This document shows, one piece after another, positions 7,354-12,206 of a stretch of DNA of 12,206 nt. Position 1 is the first letter of the stretch. Each line of letters begins with the position of its first letter. The translations under genes and the position numbers were made by a program. The notes beneath the pieces were generated by a model that had not been told where the DNA came from, did not search any database, and saw only the letters and a program-made list of their open reading frames with translations. The stretch is from Kiloniellales bacterium. Its GTDB lineage: Bacteria > Pseudomonadota > Alphaproteobacteria > Kiloniellales > JAKSDN01. Location of the stretch: positions 1-12,206 of the forward strand of contig JAKSDN010001194.1 in assembly GCA_022360075.1 (NCBI GenBank), read 5' to 3'.

Positions 7354-7380
7354 TAATATACGTCTTGACGCCAATGTCGA
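7353..7380 (-). promoter_or_regulatory. Putative sigma70 promoter of the binding protein-cyclase unit
   Basis: Read on the minus strand, TCGACA (7380-7375, 5 of 6 to the -35 consensus) is followed after 16 bases by TATTAT (7358-7353, 5 of 6 to the -10 consensus). The predicted start point near 7346 lies inside operator site 3. This is the best-matching promoter in the window. Confidence 0.55.
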
Positions 7381-7395
7381 CACTAAATCGGTTTT

Positions 7396-7405
7396 TGTTG
7401 CACCA
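7396..7405. promoter_or_regulatory. Operator-like palindrome, site 4 (TGTTGCACCA)
   Basis: Fourth TGNTGCANCA copy, 20 nt before the MlrC-like start codon. It is preceded by TTTT as at the other sites. A TTGACG -35-like hexamer occurs at 7365-7370, but no good -10 follows at normal spacing, so the MlrC promoter is not assigned. Bound protein here would block transcription or early elongation of the MlrC-like gene. Confidence 0.58.
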
Positions 7406-7425
7406 TAAAGAGCGGACTTGCCACC

Positions 7426-8907
7426 ATGCCTCGAGTTCTGATCGCCGGGCTGTTCCACGAGGGCAACAGTTTCAGCAGCCTTGTCACCGGTGAGGAGAGC
7501 TTCACGGTCACGCGCGGAGAGGCCTTGCTGGTGCAGGCGCTGGATTCGGGCTCCGCTCTCGGCGGTGCAGTCCGGCATCTTCAAGGGCAAGACGCCGAGG
7601 TCATTCCAGCGGCCAGGGCCATGGCGCCGCCCGGCGGGCCGGCTGCGACCGTGTTCTACGACGCCTTCCGACAAGAACTGCTGGAAGCCGTGAGCCGACA
7701 CGCACCTGACGGCATCTATCTCGACCTCCACGGCGCCATGGTGACCGAGGCGCTCGACGACCCCGAAGGCGATCTGTTGGCCGCACTCAGGGATGCAGCC
7801 GGAGAGGCCGTTCCCATCGCCGTAAGCCTGGACCTGCACGCCTATGTGACAGAGCGCATGCTGCGGAATGCCGACATCGTCGTTGCCTGCAAAGAGAACC
7901 CGCACACGGACTATCATGTCGCCGGCGCAAGGGCCGCCGAGTTGCTGCTCAAGACACTGAGCGGTGCGACAAAACCAGTCACTGTCGCGATATGGCTGCC
8001 GCTGATTATCGGTGCACAGATGGAGACGGCACACGGGCCGCTGTCGCATTTGCACGAGATAAGGCGGCAATGGCTTCAACGATGTGGTGCGCTACTGGAT
8101 GTATCGATCTACAACACCACGACATTGGTTGATGTGCCTGGTGGCGGCCAATGCATCACGGCAATGGCCGACGGTGACACAGGGCCGGCGCGCGAAGCGG
8201 TGGAGGCTTTAGCGCGTGCCCTGTGGGACCTACGCGATGCATTCACGCCGAAATTCCCGTCGCTGGCTTCGGTGCTGCGCGACGTGAAGAACGGCACTCT
8301 TGCACGGCCGACAATCTTGGGAGATCAGGGCGACCGGGTGCTTGCCGGCACACCCGGGGACGGAACTGCAATTCTAACGGCCCTATTGAACGATTGGCCG
8401 GATCTACGTGCCCTTGTCCCGATTACGGACCCCAATGTCGTGAGGATCGCCAGAGATCTCGGCATCGGCAGCTTGTTCCACAGCACGATTGGCGGCCAGT
8501 GGTCCAAGGGAATGGAACCGCTCGAAGCCGAATGGCTGGTTGCCGGTTTGGGCGATGGTCACTTCGTTCAACAAGGCCCGTTTCTTGCCAATGAGCCAGC
8601 CGAACTCGGAAACACGGCTCTTATACGGACTGGCAACGTGACGGTGATGGCAACCAGCCATCCGGGCTTTAGCCAGGATCCGCAGGCGTTTCGCAGCCAA
8701 GGTGCCGAGCCAACCGAGTACGACGTGGTCATCACGAAGTCGGGCTACCATTTCAAACTGTCATTCGCATCGATCGGTCCCTGTGTGGTGGTCGATACGC
8801 CCGGAATATCCAACTACCGGCCAGGAGCACTCCCGTTCCGGAAGCGGAGGCCGATCCACCCGGAGGACGATGTCCCGCCGGACTTTCGTATCAGCCTGTA
8901 TCGCTAG
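7426..8907 (+). CDS. MlrC/M81-family metallohydrolase (microcystinase C-like amidohydrolase)
   Basis: Probable zinc-dependent amide or peptide hydrolase of 493 residues, the usual family length. The N-terminus carries LIAGLFHEGNSFS (5-17), the family signature with H11/E12. It is followed by GIYLDLHGAMV (96-106), SLDLHA with D136 and H138, and NPHTDYH with H160. D136, H138 and H160 have the same relative spacing as the zinc ligands described from memory for MlrC (D167, H169, H191), so the active site looks intact. The C-terminal PPDFRISLYR is also typical. No signal peptide is visible, so it is probably cytoplasmic. It is divergent from the binding-protein gene and behind operator site 4. MlrC itself cleaves a linear peptide, but most homologues have unknown substrates; microcystin degradation should not be assumed, because no other mlr genes are present. 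Confidence 0.92.
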   Translation: MPRVLIAGLFHEGNSFSSLVTGEESFTVTRGEALLVQALDSGSALGGAVRHLQGQDAEVIPAARAMAPPGGPAATVFYDAFRQELLEAVSRHAPDGIYLDLHGAMVTEALDDPEGDLLAALRDAAGEAVPIAVSLDLHAYVTERMLRNADIVVACKENPHTDYHVAGARAAELLLKTLSGATKPVTVAIWLPLIIGAQMETAHGPLSHLHEIRRQWLQRCGALLDVSIYNTTTLVDVPGGGQCITAMADGDTGPAREAVEALARALWDLRDAFTPKFPSLASVLRDVKNGTLARPTILGDQGDRVLAGTPGDGTAILTALLNDWPDLRALVPITDPNVVRIARDLGIGSLFHSTIGGQWSKGMEPLEAEWLVAGLGDGHFVQQGPFLANEPAELGNTALIRTGNVTVMATSHPGFSQDPQAFRSQGAEPTEYDVVITKSGYHFKLSFASIGPCVVVDTPGISNYRPGALPFRKRRPIHPEDDVPPDFRISLYR

Positions 8908-9005
8908 ACCAGCCGATCGCTCGCTTACTCAGAGACTTAGAGCAAGACTGACTCGATCGTCTCATTCGTTGTTCCTCGAATGGCCTCCGGGAAACCCAGG
9001 GCGCC

Positions 9006-10657
9006 TCATTGCGCTCGCTTCTTCTTGCAAGAACTCACGGACTCAGTGCTCAACACCGCATAGCCGATCGCCGTGAAGTGAGAGTTGATTCGCTTGAGGT
9101 CTCGGGCCATGTCAATGTGCATGCTAGAGGTCTCTATGCTCTCGGCACGGCCGTAACGGAGCCGCTCCAAGTGGCGCTCCCCTACTTCCTCCTCAAGCAG
9201 GCGTATTTCATTCTTGTCTTTGATAAGTTGCCGAGCGGCAGTCGGGTTTCCGGAGACAAATGCGCTGAGTGCGAGTTGAAGGTGGTCAGAGACTCGACCG
9301 TGGAGTTGTCGGAGATCGCTCCAGCCCTCCTCGGAAAACGACAACTTGTTGCGTTGCTTCTTTTGAGCACTCTTACGCAGGTTCCTGCCAATGATGTCAC
9401 CGACATGTCTGAGGTTTGTCGTGAAGCTTAAAAGTTGCCTGCATCTACGGCCCTCCGTTTCCCCCAATGGCTGGCCGGTCAGATCCGCCAAATAGAGCTT
9501 TATAGCTTCGTGCAGTTTCTGCAGCTCGCTATTCAGGTCGCCTAATTGATCTGCCGCGTTTCGGCCATACCATACGGCTCGAAAGCTTCGACCACTTTGA
9601 CCAGCATCTCTTCGACGATATCGGCCATCCGCAGGGCCTCGCGGGTTGCGCCGGCCAGAGCCAGCGCCGGTGTCTGAGAAACGTCCTTCTTGAGATGACG
9701 CGGTCCGCCTTCTTGCCGCTCTTCCGCTGCTGGCAGGAGACATTCAACGAATCGAGCCATGAGATGGACCAGGGGCAGTCCGACCAATAACAAGATCAGG
9801 TTAAAGAGAGTATGGAAATTAGCCACCTGGCGGGCTGGATCCGTGTCAAGTTTGGCGACAAACGACATCATGTCGCTGAGCAGAGGCAGCACAGCAATGA
9901 CGGCTGCCAGCCGGAATAGCAAGTTGCCCAGTGGTATGCGACGGGCCTCTCTCCTGCTTCGAAGTGTAAGTACTGCGGGGATGATCCCCGAACCGATGTT
10001 GGCCCCCAAAACCAGAGGAAATGCAATGGCTGGCGAGACCACACCACCAGCGGCGAAACCCACAACCAGCAACACCAAGGCAACGCTGGAATGAAACAAC
10101 CACGCCAGGCCGGCACCAATCAGTACTGCGACCACGACTTCCTCAGATAATGCAGACAGCAAAGTTTCCAGACCAGAGCTCAAGCGCAGCTGTGCCGAGG
10201 CACTGACCGTCAGGTTAAGGGCTAGGACCATAAGGCCGAGCCCGACAATCACACGGCCCAAATGCCGATACAGCGGCTGTGGACCAGTCATGAATCACAG
10301 CACGCCAAGCACTAGAAGGATCGGCGATAGCCAGCTGAAATCAAACGAAAGGAATTGTACAACATTGGTTGAGCCCAGATCGGCACCGAGCGTCAGCGCC
10401 AGGGCTGGAGCCAGTGCGATAGATCCGCGTCCGGCAAAAGACACCGCCAGCAGAACCGTCGCCGTCGAGCTTTGCAGGGCAGCGGCTATGGCAAAGCCGG
10501 CGAGTGCTGCTGTCGTCCAACGGCGGGTCGCCCGCCCGACGTATCTGCGCAACTCGACACCAAAGGCGCGTAACAGTCCTGTGCGCACCATGCGGGCGGA
10601 CCAAAGCAGCAATGCGGCCCCGCCTGCTATGTGCAGCAGAATTTCGTGGCCTGACAT
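9006..10657 (-). pseudogene. Na/Pi-cotransporter family protein with PhoU-like domain (NptA type), interrupted by an in-frame stop and a frameshift
   Basis: In intact form this would be an inner-membrane sodium-dependent phosphate symporter or exporter with a cytoplasmic PhoU-like helical tail. Three open segments join into one family protein. Codons 1-120 carry the first repeat, with QSSTAT (62-67) and GADLGST (91-97). Codon 121 is TGA (10297-10295). Reading resumes in the same frame, with the second repeat HSSVA at codons 189-193 and GANIGSG beyond. Near 9545-9555 the frame shifts, and the PhoU-like part continues as KLHEAIKLYLADL ... RHVGDIIGRNL ... DLKRINSH to the stop at 9006. The total of 1652 nt is one base short of 551 codons, matching a single-base deletion. 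The two lesions suggest a recent pseudogene, as the rest reads normally. A split gene or assembly errors are alternatives. The start ATG at 10657 has a weak GAGCGG upstream. Confidence 0.85.
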
Positions 10658-10721
10658 GATCCGCTCATTTCCGCCGACTCAACGTGCGCCAGTCGCAAGA
10701 CAAGCATCGAGTTGTTCGGGG

Positions 10722-10756
10722 TGATCTGTATAGCCCGTCGCAGCCGACGCAGATCA
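10722..10756 (-). terminator. Bulged hairpin at the 3' end of the dehydrogenase gene
   Basis: TGATCTG (10722-10728) pairs with CAGATCA (10750-10756). An inner CGTCG (10736-10740) / CGACG (10745-10749) stem has a CAGC loop, leaving a 7-nt bulge on one side. It begins exactly at the dehydrogenase stop codon. No T-run follows on the minus strand, so it is more likely a 3'-end stabilising structure or Rho-associated site than a classical terminator. Confidence 0.35.
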
Positions 10757-11830
10757 TCTATTTGCTGCAACTACTCTTGGTTCGTTCCAGGGGCCATAAA
10801 TCTCAGTAATCCGGTCGCGCACACTGGCAATGAAGGTTTCGGTTACTGGCTTCTCGTGAACTACCGAGTACCAGAGGCCTTGCTCTGTAGCGTAGGACTG
10901 CATGCGGCGCATAGCTTCCGCCACGTCATCCCAGGTGACGCCCATCGCCTCAGGCCGGATGTCCACGCCAACACTGTGGATGGCTTGCAGCATCGCATCG
11001 GCCTTGTTGTCCTGCAGCGCAGAAACGATGAAGACACCTAGCGACACGGGCTGTCCGTGGATAAACGGCTTTCGCGTCAAATACTCCAACGTGTAAAAGA
11101 GGAAGTGTTCGCTGCCCTCGATATGCCTGGGATTCCAACCGTAATTGTGGAACGCAGCTCCACCCCATTGTATCGCCTTCGTCAAGACGCGGATGCCGTT
11201 CTCGTTGACATCGCGAATATCATCGAGGTTCGCCATCACGGAATTGAGGACCGCACTGGCGTCTGCGACCATGCGGTCGTCATAAGGCCACTTCGCCTCG
11301 CATTTGCCGACATCCTGCGCAAACTTCCAATCGAAATGTGCCGTGTGATAGCAGAATATATCGCCGACACCGCTGCGATTGAGATATGCAGGCGCATTCT
11401 GGATGATGTCAAAATCCACATAGACGGCTTCGGGAACGGCCCAAGCCATATAGCGAACGTTGCCATCGAAACGAAGCGCCGCGCGCTGCGCGAATGGCGC
11501 ATTGACGCTGAGTGATGTCGGAACATGCCAGAGCGGTAGTTTCCGGTTCCAGGCGATGAGTTTTGCAACGTCAACTGCTTGTCCGCCACCCAAGCCGATA
11601 ACGGAGTTGAACTTCGGAAGCTCTTTGAGCTGCTCGATGAGCGTCTCGTATTCCAACGTTCTCACAAAGAACACGTCGGCCATGTTCTCGTCGAAGTGAC
11701 GTTTGAACTTGCTCCACAAGTCCTCCATGGTCACAACCAGGTAAGGCCAAGGAGCAAAGTTGGGAATTTCACCAAGCAGGTTTCGCCCAAACACTGTTGG
11801 AAACAAACTTCCCGGCTGGTCGCCATTCAT
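10754..11830 (-). CDS. Iron-containing alcohol dehydrogenase / sn-glycerol-1-phosphate dehydrogenase-like enzyme
   Basis: Probable NAD(P)-dependent, metal-dependent dehydrogenase of a polyol or polyol phosphate, 358 residues, cytoplasmic. The nucleotide-binding motif GGGQAVDVAK is at 81-90 and PTSLSVNAPFA at 104-114. Likely metal ligands are D157 in SGVGDIFCYH, H242 in HIEGSEHFLF and H258 in FIHGQPVSLG, matching the Asp/His/His set of G1P dehydrogenases and AraM-like proteins. The ATG at 11830 has a canonical AAGGAG 8 nt upstream. It lies 95 nt downstream of a SIS-domain gene on the same strand, so the two probably form an operon acting on a sugar or polyol phosphate. It belongs to a different unit from the leftward transporter cluster. 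The family call is firm; the substrate is not known. Confidence 0.92.
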   Translation of the reverse strand: MNGDQPGSLFPTVFGRNLLGEIPNFAPWPYLVVTMEDLWSKFKRHFDENMADVFFVRTLEYETLIEQLKELPKFNSVIGLGGGQAVDVAKLIAWNRKLPLWHVPTSLSVNAPFAQRAALRFDGNVRYMAWAVPEAVYVDFDIIQNAPAYLNRSGVGDIFCYHTAHFDWKFAQDVGKCEAKWPYDDRMVADASAVLNSVMANLDDIRDVNENGIRVLTKAIQWGGAAFHNYGWNPRHIEGSEHFLFYTLEYLTRKPFIHGQPVSLGVFIVSALQDNKADAMLQAIHSVGVDIRPEAMGVTWDDVAEAMRRMQSYATEQGLWYSVVHEKPVTETFIASVRDRITEIYGPWNEPRVVAANR

Positions 11831-11925
11831 ACTTGATTCTCCTTCTAGCTGACTGTCACAGAGTCCGATTGCGGGAGTTGGCCGCCGCGCCGCGGTTCCA
11901 CCCCGGTGTTTAGAGCGAGGACTTT

Positions 11926-12206
11926 CTATTCGACGGCTGTAACCTTGCTCGCCCGCTCGAAGACCGCCGGCCTGTAGCCTTTCGCCTGGGCCAACGGAAC
12001 GGTCAGCAGTTGTACCGGTACGATCTCCAGTATCGGCAGCAAGGTGGGGACGGCTTTTGGGATTGAGATGAAAGACATACGCTCGATCGAGGCGCAGTCT
12101 GCCGCGCCGGGTGAAATCAATGCGACTTGACCACCGGCCAGGCAGATCTCCTCGGCGAGCCGTCGGTTCAGGCGGCTCGTTTCATCCGGACCGGCGAAGA
12201 CGACTG
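11926..12206 (-). CDS. SIS-domain sugar-phosphate isomerase/deglycase-like protein (5' part outside window)
   Basis: Only the last 93 codons are present; the frame is open to the right edge and ends at TAG 11926-11928. Visible: VVFAGPDETSRLNRRLAEEI, a typical SIS start-of-fold strand and helix; AGGQVALISPGA; then EIVPVQLLTVPLAQAKGYRP and the tail FERASKVTAVE. This matches the C-terminal half of GlmS/AgaS/FrlB-type sugar isomerase domains, where PLQLLAYHLAL and a lysine-containing SKVT tail close the active site. Such proteins isomerise, deaminate or deglycate phosphosugars. Its companion downstream is the dehydrogenase at 10754-11830. Whether it has an N-terminal glutaminase domain cannot be seen. 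Confidence 0.88.
   Translation of the reverse strand, partial: VVFAGPDETSRLNRRLAEEICLAGGQVALISPGAADCASIERMSFISIPKAVPTLLPILEIVPVQLLTVPLAQAKGYRPAVFERASKVTAVE

Noticed and set aside
7288..8079. 263-codon open frame on the minus strand
   Set aside because: Antisense to the MlrC-like gene, which has all family motifs; this one has none and no ribosome binding site.
7426..8907. Microcystin-degradation gene
   Set aside because: Family membership alone does not support this; no mlrA, mlrB or mlrD-like genes are present and the context is an ABC-uptake cluster.
8908..9005. Possible bidirectional terminator in the 98-nt convergent gap after the MlrC-like gene
   Set aside because: Only a short bulged CCT-GGG/CCC-AGG fold without a T-run is visible; not enough to call.
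10763..10772. TGCTGCAACT, near match to the operator
   Set aside because: Breaks the palindrome at the last base and lies in the dehydrogenase coding sequence, away from any start.
11831..11925. GC-rich repeats between the SIS and dehydrogenase genes
   Set aside because: Imperfect CCGCGG-type self-complementarity expected in GC-rich DNA; only the AAGGAG ribosome binding site at 11839-11844 is convincing.

Overview
The window looks like an alphaproteobacterial chromosome: it is GC-rich, has canonical GGAG-type ribosome binding sites, and its gene families (a PotABCD-type transporter, an FCD-class GntR regulator, GSAM-like aminotransferase, MlrC and cyclase-family hydrolases) are common in soil and marine Rhodospirillales/Hyphomicrobiales. 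That taxonomic call is inference only. Nothing indicates a phage, plasmid, IS element, CRISPR array, rRNA or tRNA. Coding density is high and no gene-free stretch exceeds 150 bases.

Region 1 (1-8907) is a catabolic/uptake cluster. From left to right it holds a class III (glutamate-1-semialdehyde aminomutase-like) aminotransferase (minus strand, 3' end outside the window), a GntR/FCD repressor (minus), a three-gene ABC importer operon of ATPase and two permeases with overlapping ends (plus), a cyclase-family (kynurenine formamidase-like) hydrolase and the periplasmic binding protein (both minus), and a divergent MlrC/M81-family metallohydrolase (plus). Four intergenic copies of the palindrome TGNTGCANCA sit in front of the aminotransferase, the ABC operon (shared with the gntR side), the binding protein/cyclase unit and the MlrC-like gene. 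Every transcription unit of the cluster therefore carries one copy, which makes a self-contained local regulon the main inference. A plausible logic is that PotABCD-like proteins import an amino or amide compound, the two hydrolases open or trim it, the aminotransferase handles its amino group, and the GntR protein senses the substrate or a product. The substrate cannot be named from sequence. The aminotransferase start region also has a perfect 12-bp inverted repeat that puts the Shine-Dalgarno in the loop and the GTG start in the stem.

Region 2 (9006-10657, minus) is a full-length Na/Pi-cotransporter-PhoU gene (NptA type) with two lesions: an in-frame TGA between the two transporter repeats, and a one-base frameshift before the PhoU-like domain.

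Region 3 (10754-12206, minus) belongs to a different unit: a SIS-domain sugar-phosphate protein (its 5' part lies outside the window) followed by an iron-containing alcohol dehydrogenase / glycerol-1-phosphate dehydrogenase-like enzyme. This suggests sugar or polyol phosphate metabolism unrelated to Region 1.
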